Positions 9,134-17,407 of a stretch of DNA of 64,000 bases are shown here, one piece after another. Made by a program: the position numbers and the translations under genes. The stretch comes from VXRJ01 sp965246995. GTDB taxonomy: Bacteria > Acidobacteriota > Vicinamibacteria > Vicinamibacterales > UBA8438. Under the pieces are notes generated by a model. The model did no database searches and was not told the DNA's origin. It saw nothing but the letters and a program-made list of their open reading frames with translations. Position 1 is the stretch's first letter, and each line of letters opens with the position of its first letter. The DNA is taken from NCBI GenBank assembly GCA_965246995.1, contig OZ252008.1:620001-684000 (forward strand), given 5' to 3'.

Positions 9134-10354
9134 ATGGATGAACTGACTTCGCTCGGCCTCATCCTCCTGCTGGCGCTCCTCGCGGGCCACCTGGTGAAGT
9201 TCGTCCGCATTCCGGAGGTGAGCGGCTACATCATCGCCGGCATCGTCCTCGGACCGTCGGTCCTCGGCTGGGTTTCCGCCGAGAATCTGATCGCCCTCCA
9301 GATCCTGAGCGAAGTAGCGCTCGGCCTCATCCTCTTCTCGATCGGATCGGTCTTCGAGTTCTCCCGATTCCGCCGGATCGGCCGCCAGGTTCTCTCCCTC
9401 ACGCTGGTCGAATCGATGCTCGCGTCAATCATCGTCACCTTCGGCGCGCTCTACGTCGGCCAGCCCTGGCAGGTGGCGTTCCTGCTCGGCGCCATCGCGA
9501 TCGCCACGGCCCCGGCGTCGACGCTGATGGTGATCCGGGAATGCGACAGCTCGGGCCCCCTGACCGAGAACCTGCTCGGCATCATCGCGGTCAACAATCT
9601 GTTCTGCATCGTCGCATTCAGCATCGTCGGATCGATGATCGACATCGGTCAGGGGTTCGGTCCCGGCGGGATTCTCGACGGCTTCTACCGGGCGATCTTT
9701 CCTCTCTTCTGGCAGATTATCGGCTCCGCGGCGCTCGGCTACCTGGTCGGCCTGATGCTCGCTGGCTGGTCGACGCAGGTGAGCGAGACGGGCGAGATGC
9801 TGATCCTGCTCGCCGGATCGATTCTGCTCTGCGTCGGTGTCGCGCGCCTGCTCGACATGTCGCCGCTGGTAGCAAGCCTTGCCGTCGGCGCCACGATGGT
9901 GAACCTCTCGGCGCGGAGCGGCAACCTCTTCGCCACCCTCTCAGGAACCGACCCGCCGTTCTACGCGATCTTCTTCGTTATCGCGGGCGCCGATCTCGAC
10001 CTCTCGCTCCTCAACTCGATGGGTATCATCGGGGTCGTCTACGTGGCGGGGCGCGCGGTCGGCAAGTTCGCCGGCGCGATCGTGGGCGCGCGGTGGCTCA
10101 GACTGGAGCGCAGCGTCCAGCAGTTTCTCGGCTTCGGCCTGATGGCGCAGGCCGGCCTGGCGGTCGGCCTGACGCTCGCCGTCGGCCAGCGCTTCGAGAC
10201 CTATGCGCCGGTCGTCTCGACGGTGGTGCTTGCCGGTGTCGCCTTCTACGAAATGGTCGGTCCGATCAGCACCCGCTTCGCCCTGGTTCAGGCAGGCGAG
10301 TCGGGCCGGCTCCAGACCCCGCCGACTCTCGTGGACCCGCCGAAGCAGTATTAA
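9134..10354 (+). CDS. CPA2-family monovalent cation:proton antiporter
   Basis: The ATG at 9134 gives 406 residues with about 12 hydrophobic helices and no cytoplasmic TrkA domain. RIPEVSGYIIAGIVLGPSVLG is the family signature near the N-terminus, and LGLILFSIGSVFEF, GAIAIATAPASTLMVI and FFVIAGADLDLSLL match the Kef/NapA-type fold. Exchange of K+ or Na+ for protons across the inner membrane is the expected role. It is probably cotranscribed with the upstream PDZ protein. Confidence 0.9.
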   Translation: MDELTSLGLILLLALLAGHLVKFVRIPEVSGYIIAGIVLGPSVLGWVSAENLIALQILSEVALGLILFSIGSVFEFSRFRRIGRQVLSLTLVESMLASIIVTFGALYVGQPWQVAFLLGAIAIATAPASTLMVIRECDSSGPLTENLLGIIAVNNLFCIVAFSIVGSMIDIGQGFGPGGILDGFYRAIFPLFWQIIGSAALGYLVGLMLAGWSTQVSETGEMLILLAGSILLCVGVARLLDMSPLVASLAVGATMVNLSARSGNLFATLSGTDPPFYAIFFVIAGADLDLSLLNSMGIIGVVYVAGRAVGKFAGAIVGARWLRLERSVQQFLGFGLMAQAGLAVGLTLAVGQRFETYAPVVSTVVLAGVAFYEMVGPISTRFALVQAGESGRLQTPPTLVDPPKQY

Positions 10355-10552
10355 TGTATACGGGACTTAAAGTTAATAGTATGGCAGCCTGCGTCCCATA
10401 GTATTAATATATAAGGCAGTATAATTACTAATGGTCTTGGGGATCAAGATTTCTTGTAGTGTCGCTTGCCACACTTGAAATGTTCGGCCGATATTTTAAC
10501 TGTTGCTCATGACAATTCAACTCGGTTTGAAGTCAACACGAACCACCTGATG
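10355..10552. other. AT-rich intergenic patch with inverted repeat
   Basis: This stretch is visibly AT-rich compared with its GC-rich surroundings. It holds an imperfect inverted repeat, TTAATAGTATGG (10373-10384) and CCATAGTATTAA (10396-10407), with one mismatch and an 11-base loop. No credible reading frame is seen. The composition and the gene remnant that follows suggest acquired and decayed DNA. The hairpin could serve as a factor-independent terminator for the antiporter gene, but no T-run follows. Confidence 0.5.
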
Positions 10553-10791
10553 CAGCGGGGTGGTCGGGCCCGTTCAGCGCTCCGTGTCCACGAGGCCTTG
10601 ACCGCTCGCCCGATTCTGCCGCTAGACTAGCCGCCGTCCTGGAACAGACGGGCCTGTCGTATCCGACAATCGCGTCCGCTGCGGACACCCTCACGGACCT
10701 GGAGATTGCCGGCTCGTTCAGGAGCCGGCGCCGCCGGTTCTTCGTCTACGAACGTTATCTCGCCATCCTGAGCGAGGGCATCGAGACGTAA
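10553..10791 (+). pseudogene. Remnant of Fic-family protein, C-terminal winged-helix part
   Basis: One frame reads SALRVHEALTARPILPLD and then stops. After a shift of frame the sequence continues LEQTGLSYPTIASAADTL, then ends with FVYERYLAILSEGIET and a TAA at 10789-10791. Fic/DOC AMP-transferases with a C-terminal winged helix commonly end in a (V/A)YxRYLAILxEGTE-like motif. The HPFxxGN catalytic domain is absent. I read this as a decayed 3' fragment with a frameshift. There is no start codon with a ribosome site. Confidence 0.65.
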
Positions 10792-10841
10792 CCGGGCGCG
10801 CAGCCCGCGGGGGTGTGCCGGCGGACCCAGGAGGACGGCCG

Positions 10842-11621
10842 CTACGCCTTCGGCTGAACGATTTCGATCCGAACCCCGTCCGGGCCCACGACGAACGAGA
10901 TCAGCATGTCCTCCCCCAGCGGGTTGGTGAAGGGACGGGGCTCGATGGTGAACTCGACACCCTTGCGCTTGATCTCTTCCGCGGCGGAGCGGAGGTCGGG
11001 GAACTGCCAGCCAAGGTGATCGAAGGCACGGCCCTCGGTCGGGGCGAGCTCGCCTTCATGCGGTGAGATGAGCAGCCAGACCGTGCCGTAGCGAAGACCG
11101 GCGATACGGCCCTTCAGGCTGTCGCGCTCGCCGCCGAAGATGTTCTCGTACCAGTCGTAGGCGGCGTCGCGGTCGGCGGAGCGGAGGTGCAGGTGGTGAA
11201 ATCCGAGCCACTCGTGGTCCTCGACGACCTCAATCTTCGTTCCCCACGGATCCTCGATGAACGCCAGCTTGAAGAGACCGTCGACCTCGCGGATCGGTTC
11301 CAGGATCTTGATGCCGGCTGACTCGAACGACTGCATCTTCGACGCGAGATCGCGGAACGAGAAGCCGATGTGATCGACCCCGCTACCGACACTCGGACCG
11401 GTTGGCTCGCGCTCGAAGAAGATGATCAGCACATCGTCGCCCGCGGCGCAGGCGTTGTGGCGGCCGTAGTCGGTACAGCCCATGTGGGTCATGTACCACT
11501 CCTTCGCCTCGGCGGCGGAGTCGGCGACCAGGTGGATGTGGTGATAGTCGGCGGCGGCGGCCGGCGCGGGCGCGGCGGCAAGGACGGCGATCAGGGCGGT
11601 TGCGGCGAGTAGCGTGCGCAT
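10842..11621 (-). CDS. Exported VOC (glyoxalase/dioxygenase fold) protein with two VOC modules
   Basis: Residues 1-24 (MRTLLAATALIAVLAAAPAP...) are a clear signal peptide. Two vicinal-oxygen-chelate modules follow, the first beginning YHHIHLVADSAAEAKEWY (about 26-135) and the second FHHLHLRSADRDAAYDWYE (about 140-256). Each has the expected HxxL/H start and a C-terminal Glu strand (GTKIEVVE, GVRIEIVQ) that could bind a metal. Most VOC enzymes are cytosolic, so export is notable. The substrate cannot be told from sequence. The next minus-strand gene upstream is 69 bases away. Confidence 0.85.
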   Translation of the reverse strand: MRTLLAATALIAVLAAAPAPAAAADYHHIHLVADSAAEAKEWYMTHMGCTDYGRHNACAAGDDVLIIFFEREPTGPSVGSGVDHIGFSFRDLASKMQSFESAGIKILEPIREVDGLFKLAFIEDPWGTKIEVVEDHEWLGFHHLHLRSADRDAAYDWYENIFGGERDSLKGRIAGLRYGTVWLLISPHEGELAPTEGRAFDHLGWQFPDLRSAAEEIKRKGVEFTIEPRPFTNPLGEDMLISFVVGPDGVRIEIVQPKA

Positions 11622-11690
11622 CGGTTTCTTCCTTCCCGGGATCCTGCGATCCTGCGGTCTGCGATTCCTGATCCCAGTCGGATCACGTCA

Positions 11691-13016
11691 CTATACCTGC
11701 GTTTCTCCACGATCCTGACGGACGATGGCGCGGCAGGGCGACCAGAGCCAGAGGACGGCGACCACCCGGCCGGCGAGGATGGCGGTGGATGCGGCGACGG
11801 CCCCGACGAAGTCGAGCCGGTGGATCGCGAACGCGAGTACGGTGGCGACTGCGATGACTTCGGCGACGGTTGCTGTCGTGATCGGTCGCGTGCGGTGCGC
11901 GTGTACCAGCACGGCGCGCTGGGTGTGCAGGGTGACGGACAAGATCGGAAATGGCGCCAGGATGCGGGTCGGCAACAGCGCGAAGGTGGTGAGCGCGAGA
12001 CTCAATCCGGAGACGGTATGGAACCAGACGTCGGCGAGCGGCGTAAGGGCAATCGCGGACAGCCCGGCGAACGCGACCACCGCAAGGCCGACGGCGAAGT
12101 TGCGGAGGCGCGCGAAGTGCTCGCGCTGGCGTCCCAGCAGGGCGATCGCCACCTCAAGGTAGGACAGTCCCATGGCGCGGAAGATGAATGTCAGGCCCTG
12201 GATAACCGGCAGGACCGCGAGCGATTCCAGAGGGAAGCGCGCCCGGCCCATGAAGAAGGTGACCATCGGCTGAATGGAGAGCGCCATTAGCGTCGTCAGC
12301 GCCAGCGGCGTATAGAACCGCGCGATGGCGGACATCGACAATTCCGCCATCCGTTCCGCCCCCCGCGGCCGCGCGAGCATCTCCGGCACCAGGCGATGCG
12401 TCATCATCCGGCTTGCCGCCGCCTCGATCACGACGGCGACCGAGAGCGCGAGCGATCCGACATAGGCCCCCGGCAGCGAGGTGTGGCGGAACGCGGCGAA
12501 CCCGGTGACGGACATCGCCACGAGGCGGATCAGGGTGCCATAGGCGACACGCCGCGTCTGGTGATTGCTGATGAGCAATCCCTGCCGAAACCGCCGGTAG
12601 GCAATCGCGGCGGGCCACGGCAGCAGGATCAGCAAACCGCCGTGTGTGAGGCGTGCGACATCGACCGGCAGCTCCAGCGTCCGGGCGATCAGATCGAATA
12701 CGGGCGGAAACAGGACGATCAACTGTCCCACCGTCACCACACCGGTCAGCCACAGTGCGAAGCGGCGGAGCGCGCGGTAGCTCGGCCCGTCCTCGACGAG
12801 TGCCGTCGAGGCGCTCATCAACATGATGACGGGCGACTCGATGATGATCGCGAAGGCGAAGGTGACGCCGAACGCCGCCAGGTTGGGGATGGGATCCGGC
12901 AGCCGCGCAATCACCGCGGCGAGGTACGGCCCTTCGGCCGCCATCATCAGCCAGGTGCCGGCGAGTGGCAGCCAGAAGAAGAAGATCGACCGGTAGGCGA
13001 GCGGTTGCGCGGTCAC
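11691..13016 (-). CDS. Multi-pass membrane transporter, MATE/ANKH-like
   Basis: This 441-residue protein has about 12 hydrophobic helices and a Pro/Gly-rich pattern resembling MATE-like flippases. Segments such as PWPAAIAYRRFRQGLLISNHQTRRVAYGTLIRL recall bacterial relatives of the progressive ankylosis protein (ANKH) and polysaccharide exporters. Function and substrate are not certain. It lies on the same strand as the VOC gene and could be cotranscribed. No signal peptide is seen. Confidence 0.6.
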   Translation of the reverse strand: MTAQPLAYRSIFFFWLPLAGTWLMMAAEGPYLAAVIARLPDPIPNLAAFGVTFAFAIIIESPVIMLMSASTALVEDGPSYRALRRFALWLTGVVTVGQLIVLFPPVFDLIARTLELPVDVARLTHGGLLILLPWPAAIAYRRFRQGLLISNHQTRRVAYGTLIRLVAMSVTGFAAFRHTSLPGAYVGSLALSVAVVIEAAASRMMTHRLVPEMLARPRGAERMAELSMSAIARFYTPLALTTLMALSIQPMVTFFMGRARFPLESLAVLPVIQGLTFIFRAMGLSYLEVAIALLGRQREHFARLRNFAVGLAVVAFAGLSAIALTPLADVWFHTVSGLSLALTTFALLPTRILAPFPILSVTLHTQRAVLVHAHRTRPITTATVAEVIAVATVLAFAIHRLDFVGAVAASTAILAGRVVAVLWLWSPCRAIVRQDRGETQV

Positions 13017-13096
13017 GCGGGCCAGATCCGGGCGGGTCTCGTCCGGACGCTCAGGCCCGTATTTCGGGACATTCTCACTTCAATCTCATTTTGCTC

Positions 13097-13163
13097 TTGA
13101 CTGCGACTGAAATGGTCGGATATCTTTCTTCGCGCCAATTGAGATTCCATCTCTATTGGCGCG
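13097..13163 (+). promoter_or_regulatory. Possible promoter followed by long hairpin in the 13017-13373 gap
   Basis: The 357-base gap before the porin gene holds no credible gene. TTGACT (13097-13102) and TATCTT (13121-13126), 18 bases apart, could form a promoter. Just after it, CGCGCCAAT (13131-13139) pairs with ATTGGCGCG (13155-13163), and an inner stem GAGAT/ATCTC continues it with a single T-T mismatch between the two stems. The hairpin would lie in the 5' leader of the porin mRNA or serve as an operator. The rest of the gap is GC-rich with nothing recognisable. Confidence 0.4.
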
Positions 13164-13373
13164 GCTGCGGAGGCGCCACCCCCGGAATCAACGGCTTGAT
13201 CAGGGGGCAGCAAGAAGGAGGCCCGCCCGGTGCGCCAACACCGGACGAGCCGGCTCGACGCTCGGCCGCGGCTCCTGGGTAATAGGGTGCTCAGCGTCCG
13301 TCACGTACAAGCCGTCCCATTCTAGGGGCGTGCCGGGTGCTGCGCAACCGCTTCTGCGAATGGAGATTGCGCG

Positions 13374-14735
13374 GTGAATGTAACAGTGGAACGGATAAGC
13401 AAGATGGCAATCGCGATTACTGTTGCCGCGCTCTTCGAGGGTGCCGGCGCGGCGTTCGCGCAGGCGGGGGGTCCGAACGGCGCCGGGGATCCGGCGGCGG
13501 TGGAGACCGAGCCGGTTCAGGCCCCGGTCGAGAGCGCCAAAGAGGCCGAAGCGGAACAGCAGCCCGACCTGGAGGAACTGGAGCGCCGTATCGAGCTGTT
13601 GTCCGAAGAGGTGGAACGCCTGCGAAGCGGCGAGCCGGATCGGGAAGTGACGATCGATCAGGCGCGGGCGCTCGGCCTGGCGCCCTCTGCCGCCGCGACC
13701 TATGGGCAGGAGACGGGCGTGTCGATCGCCGGTTACGGCGAGATGCTGTACGAGAATTTCGCGTCCGACAACACGACGCAGTTCGACTACCTGCGCGCCA
13801 TCCTCTACGCCGGCTACCGCTTCAACGACAAGTTCCTGTTCAACTCCGAGATCGAGGTGGAGCACGCGAAGGAGATCTTCGTCGAGTTCGCGTACGTCGA
13901 CTATCTCGCCACCGAGAACTTCGGCCTGCGCGCCGGCATGCTGCTGATCCCGATGGGGCTGGTGAACGAGTTCCACGAGCCGACCGTCTTCATCGGGGCC
14001 GAGCGGCCGGTGACGGAGCAGAGCATCATCCCCACGACGTGGCGGGAGAACGGCGGCGGCTTCTACTTCGCCCACGACCGGGTGTCGGCGCGCGCCTACG
14101 TGGTTAACGGATTCAACGGTTCCGCGTTCTCTTCGAGTGGCGTGCGGGGTGGCCGGCAGAAAGGGGGCAAGGCGAAGGCGAACAACATGGCGATCACCGG
14201 GCGGATCGACATCATGCCAACGCCGGGCGTCTTCTTCGGCGCCAGCTTCTACAACGGCGGGTCCGGGCAGGGCGACATCGTGCTCGACGACGTCAACTAC
14301 CCGGTTACCACCAGCGTCTTCGACGTGCATGGACAGGCGCAGGTGCGGGGCCTCGACATCCGTGCGCTCTATGCGCAGGCGAGCCTCGACGACACCGCCC
14401 AGTTGAACCAGGTGCTCGGCCTGACCGGCCAGAACGGTGTCGGTGAGGACATGAAGGGCGGCTACCTGCAGGTGGGCTATGACCTCCTGTCCCAGGTGCC
14501 GGAGGCGGGCGGCGTAGGGCTCACGCCTTACGTCCGCTACGAGAAAGTGGATACGCAGGCGGCGGTGGCGGCCGGCTTTGTCCGCAATCCTTCGAAGAAC
14601 AACACCTACACGACCTTCGGTTTCGAGCTGAAGCCGGTTCCCGGCATTGTCGTGAAGGTGGATCACATGTGGGTGAACAACACGGTCGACAGCGGCGTGA
14701 ACCAGTTCAACGTCAGTGTCGGCTACGCGTTCTGA
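13374..14735 (+). CDS. Outer-membrane beta-barrel porin with N-terminal coiled coil
   Basis: This is a 453-residue protein. A signal peptide ends near GAGAAFAQA (residue ~32). A short coiled coil follows (LEELERRIELLSEEVERLRS, about 62-82), then an Asp/Gly/aromatic-rich barrel with alternating strands that ends NQFNVSVGYAF, the C-terminal aromatic residue expected of outer-membrane proteins. The layout matches phosphate-selective (OprO/P)-like or related porins. The GTG start has GGAG eight bases upstream; an ATG at 13404 is possible. It heads a plus-strand group with an FMN-binding protein, a membrane cytochrome-like protein and ApbE. Confidence 0.8.
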   Translation: MNVTVERISKMAIAITVAALFEGAGAAFAQAGGPNGAGDPAAVETEPVQAPVESAKEAEAEQQPDLEELERRIELLSEEVERLRSGEPDREVTIDQARALGLAPSAAATYGQETGVSIAGYGEMLYENFASDNTTQFDYLRAILYAGYRFNDKFLFNSEIEVEHAKEIFVEFAYVDYLATENFGLRAGMLLIPMGLVNEFHEPTVFIGAERPVTEQSIIPTTWRENGGGFYFAHDRVSARAYVVNGFNGSAFSSSGVRGGRQKGGKAKANNMAITGRIDIMPTPGVFFGASFYNGGSGQGDIVLDDVNYPVTTSVFDVHGQAQVRGLDIRALYAQASLDDTAQLNQVLGLTGQNGVGEDMKGGYLQVGYDLLSQVPEAGGVGLTPYVRYEKVDTQAAVAAGFVRNPSKNNTYTTFGFELKPVPGIVVKVDHMWVNNTVDSGVNQFNVSVGYAF

Positions 14736-14747
14736 TAGGCGGAGGCG

Positions 14748-15338
14748 ATGATGCAACCGGTGGGCAGGGGATGGACAACGTGGCGATGCGCGGCGATTGC
14801 GTCGGTGTTCATCCTCGCCGCCGGCACCGCGTCGGCGCAGCCCGGTCTCGTTTCCCGCGAGGAGGCGCTCTCTGCCGTCTTCCCGGGTGCGTCGATCGAC
14901 GCCGGCCGGGTCTACCTGACCGACGCGCAGGCGGAGCGGATCGCCGATCTGGCCCGCGACGAGATGGGTACGAAGATCGTCGCCCGCTACGTCGCGAGGC
15001 AGGGTGACCGCGTGGTGGGGCGGGCCTACGTCGATACGCACGTCGTCCGAACCAAACGGGCGAGCCTGCTGATCTCGCTCGAGGCGGACGGACGGGTGCG
15101 GCGGATTGACGTCACCGCGTTTCTCGAGCCTCCGGAGTACATCCCGGCTGAGCGATGGATGAGCCAGTACCACGCGAAGCCGCTGGGCGACGACCTGGCG
15201 ATTCAGCGGGCGATCCGTCCGATCGCGGGTGCGACGCTCACAACCCGCGCGGTGAACGGGGCGGTGCGCCGGATCCTAGCGCTCGACCAGGTTCTCGAAG
15301 CCGGCGCGGACGCCGGCAACCGGGGGGCGGCACGGTGA
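14748..15338 (+). CDS. Periplasmic FMN-binding-domain protein
   Basis: This 196-residue protein has a signal peptide ending near GTASAQP (about 30). The motif IAGATLTTRAV (about 164-174) is the [SA]GATxxT site at which ApbE enzymes attach FMN to the Thr in RnfG/NqrC-type FMN-binding domains. Since apbE is two genes downstream, covalent flavinylation is likely. The protein would carry electrons in the periplasm. The stop overlaps the next start (GTGA). A paralogue lies at 16833-17390. Confidence 0.87.
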   Translation: MMQPVGRGWTTWRCAAIASVFILAAGTASAQPGLVSREEALSAVFPGASIDAGRVYLTDAQAERIADLARDEMGTKIVARYVARQGDRVVGRAYVDTHVVRTKRASLLISLEADGRVRRIDVTAFLEPPEYIPAERWMSQYHAKPLGDDLAIQRAIRPIAGATLTTRAVNGAVRRILALDQVLEAGADAGNRGAAR

Positions 15339-15811
15339 TCTGGTGGGAACGCTGGTTGTTCAACGCATTGCACGTGGTGGTCGGCGCGACCGGCGTAGCC
15401 TACTTCTGGATGAAGTACCTGCTGGAGACCGACGACCCCTTCGCGATCGTCAACCATCCATGGGAGCCGACGACGCTGGCCGCGCACGTGATCGCGGCGC
15501 CGGTCTTCATCGCCCTGTTCGGGATGGTCTTCCGGTCGCACACGTTGCGGAAGATCCTCTCGCTCAAGGCGGCCAACCGCCGGAGCGGCTGGACGTCATT
15601 GATCAGTTTCTCCGCCATGGCGCTCACCGGATACCTGATCCAGGTGGTGACGTCGCCGCTGCTGATCAGCGTCGCCATCTGGACGCATGTCGCGACGAGT
15701 ATTGTCTTCATCCTCGGCTATACGAGCCACTGCGTGATCGGTTGGCGCATCAACCGGATCCCGGTCGGCTTGCAAGGCGCGGCAGCTGGTCGCGCACGGA
15801 TCTCGACATGA
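15335..15811 (+). CDS. Small four-helix membrane protein, probable b-type cytochrome
   Basis: The GTG at 15335 overlaps the previous stop and gives 158 residues. Four hydrophobic helices are visible. Histidines occur in ALHVVVG (helix 1), AAHVIAA (helix 2) and as a pair 14 residues apart in THVATSIVFILGYTSH (helix 4), the spacing expected when two His ligate haems within a helix. The position between an FMN-binding protein and ApbE suggests that it passes electrons from quinol to periplasmic flavin. Family identity is unverified; DUF4405-like or cytochrome b561-like are the options. Confidence 0.65.
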   Translation: MIWWERWLFNALHVVVGATGVAYFWMKYLLETDDPFAIVNHPWEPTTLAAHVIAAPVFIALFGMVFRSHTLRKILSLKAANRRSGWTSLISFSAMALTGYLIQVVTSPLLISVAIWTHVATSIVFILGYTSHCVIGWRINRIPVGLQGAAAGRARIST

Positions 15812-16827
15812 CCCTGCGCGCCGCCCGGCGTGCCCGGTACTGGCTGCTGCCCGGCTTGCTGCTCGGCGTCGGCGTCGCGTCCGCGGCCGTAACCCACACC
15901 CCGGCGCCGGTCGAACGGTCCGTCTACCTGATGGGGACAATCGCGACCTTCGCGGTCGATGCGGCGGACCGGGCGGCGGGCGTGGCGCAGCTCGAGCGCA
16001 TGGTGCGTGTCGTCGAAGCGACCGAAACGGAGCTGAGCACGTGGCGTGACGACAGTTTGCTGGGGCGGCTGAACCGTCACCCGGTCGGCCAGGCGTTGCG
16101 GGCGCCAGCCGCGGTATGCGACCTGCTGGAGCGTGTGGCGACCTGGCGCGAGACGACCGGAGGCGCGTTCGACCCGGCGATTGGATCGCTGATCGAGGCG
16201 TGGGAGCTGCGCCGCGACGGTCGTCAGCCGGATGACGCCACGCTGTCGGCAGCCCTCCGGAACGCGGGATGGGAACACCTGGCGATCGAGCGGAGCGGCT
16301 CCGTTGGATGCGCCGTCACGCGTAACGCGGAAGTGACGCTCGACGCGGGCGCGTTCGGCAAGGGGGAGGCGCTCGACCGGGTGCGGAACGCCGAGGGCGA
16401 GGCCGCCGACGCCTGGATGATCGATTTCGGAGGGCAGCTCGCCGTGTCCGGCGGGAGCTGGCCGGTCTCGATAGCGCATCCCGTGAGACGGAACGAAGCC
16501 GCGCTCGACCTCACGCTGTCGGGAGGATCACTCGCGACGAGCGGCGGCTCCGAGCGGGACCTGACGCTCCCCGACGGCACCCGCATCGGTCACATCCTCG
16601 ATCCCCGGACCGGGCGTCCCGTCACGGCCCCGCAAGCTTTCAGCGTCACCGTCTCGCACGAACGCGCCCTCGACGCCGATATCCTGGCTACCGCGCTCTA
16701 CGTGATGGGTCCTGACGACGGCATCGCGTGGGCGGAGGCGCGGCGCATCGCCGCATGCTTTCTCGTGGCCGATGCCGCGGGGCGCGTCGCCATTCGCAGC
16801 ACCGCGGCCTTCGAAGCCCGGTTCTGA
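15808..16827 (+). CDS. apbE: FAD:protein FMN transferase
   Basis: This 339-residue protein has an N-terminal signal/anchor (LLPGLLLGVGVASAA). It then shows the ApbE signatures YLMGTIATF, GAFDPAIGSL, LDAGAFGKGEALD (substrate/metal site), MIDFGGQLAVSGG and HILDPRTGRPV, with the Asp-rich metal site at ALDADILATALYVMG. It uses FAD to attach FMN to Thr of secreted proteins, here probably the neighbours at 14748 and 16833. The start overlaps the previous stop (ATGA). Its last 29 bases up to the stop are repeated, inverted, at 21261-21289. Confidence 0.93.
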   Translation: MTLRAARRARYWLLPGLLLGVGVASAAVTHTPAPVERSVYLMGTIATFAVDAADRAAGVAQLERMVRVVEATETELSTWRDDSLLGRLNRHPVGQALRAPAAVCDLLERVATWRETTGGAFDPAIGSLIEAWELRRDGRQPDDATLSAALRNAGWEHLAIERSGSVGCAVTRNAEVTLDAGAFGKGEALDRVRNAEGEAADAWMIDFGGQLAVSGGSWPVSIAHPVRRNEAALDLTLSGGSLATSGGSERDLTLPDGTRIGHILDPRTGRPVTAPQAFSVTVSHERALDADILATALYVMGPDDGIAWAEARRIAACFLVADAAGRVAIRSTAAFEARF

Positions 16828-16828
16828 C
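16800..16828 (+). repeat. 29-bp sequence with inverted copy at 21261-21289
   Basis: The last codons and stop of apbE, encoding TAAFEARF, are identical over 29 bases to the complement of 21261-21289. The match ends sharply on both sides. Confidence 0.85.
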
Positions 16829-16832
16829 GGAC

Positions 16833-17390
16833 TTACTGGCTTGCGTCGCCGTAGCCTTCGAGGACCTGGTCGAGGGCGAGCACCCTCCGGACGGCGTTGC
16901 TAATCGCCTTGCCGGTGAAGGACGCGCCGGCGATGGGACGGATGGCGCGGCGGACCCGCAAGGTCTCGTGCAGCACCTGGCCGTCGAACTGGCGGAGGAA
17001 GTCGGACGGCGCCAGGTACTGCGCCGGCTCGAAGAAGACGGTGACGTCCACCCGCTTGATCCGGCCCCCCGTGTCGAGCGAGATCAGCAGGCTCTGCCGC
17101 TCGGTCTTCGCCGTATGCGTGTCGATGTAGGCGCGTCCCACCACCGCCTCGCCATCGCGCGCGATATAGCGGGGAAAGATCCGTCCCTGCATCCCGACCC
17201 GCGCGATCGCCGCTACGGCGGACATCTGCTCCGGCGTCAGGATCACGCGGTCACGGGTCACCGCCGCGCCGGGGAAGGCAAGTTCGAGCGCCTCGGCGCG
17301 CGTGATCACGCCGTCCTGGGCGCGCGTCCGCGTAGGCGACGCAACGAGCGTCAGCGCGATCACGAGCGTGGCTGCGACCGGCCTGACCAT
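16833..17390 (-). CDS. Periplasmic FMN-binding-domain protein, second copy
   Basis: This 185-residue protein has a signal peptide ending near TRTRAQD (about 25). It is a clear paralogue of the protein at 14748, sharing ITRAEALELAFPGA, VVGRAYIDTHTAKTERQSLLIS and VDVTVFFEP. IAGASFTGKAI is its FMN-attachment site, with Ser-Phe-Thr in place of Thr-Leu-Thr. It is last in the minus-strand group NhaC, SMP-30, FMN-binding, and converges with apbE, leaving five bases between the stops. It is probably flavinylated by the same ApbE. Confidence 0.87.
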   Translation of the reverse strand: MVRPVAATLVIALTLVASPTRTRAQDGVITRAEALELAFPGAAVTRDRVILTPEQMSAVAAIARVGMQGRIFPRYIARDGEAVVGRAYIDTHTAKTERQSLLISLDTGGRIKRVDVTVFFEPAQYLAPSDFLRQFDGQVLHETLRVRRAIRPIAGASFTGKAISNAVRRVLALDQVLEGYGDASQ

Positions 17391-17407
17391 CGACTGTGCT
17401 GCGGTGA

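Noticed and set aside
13131..13163. Hairpin as a known riboswitch
   Set aside because: A simple two-part stem lacks the conserved core of any riboswitch I know.
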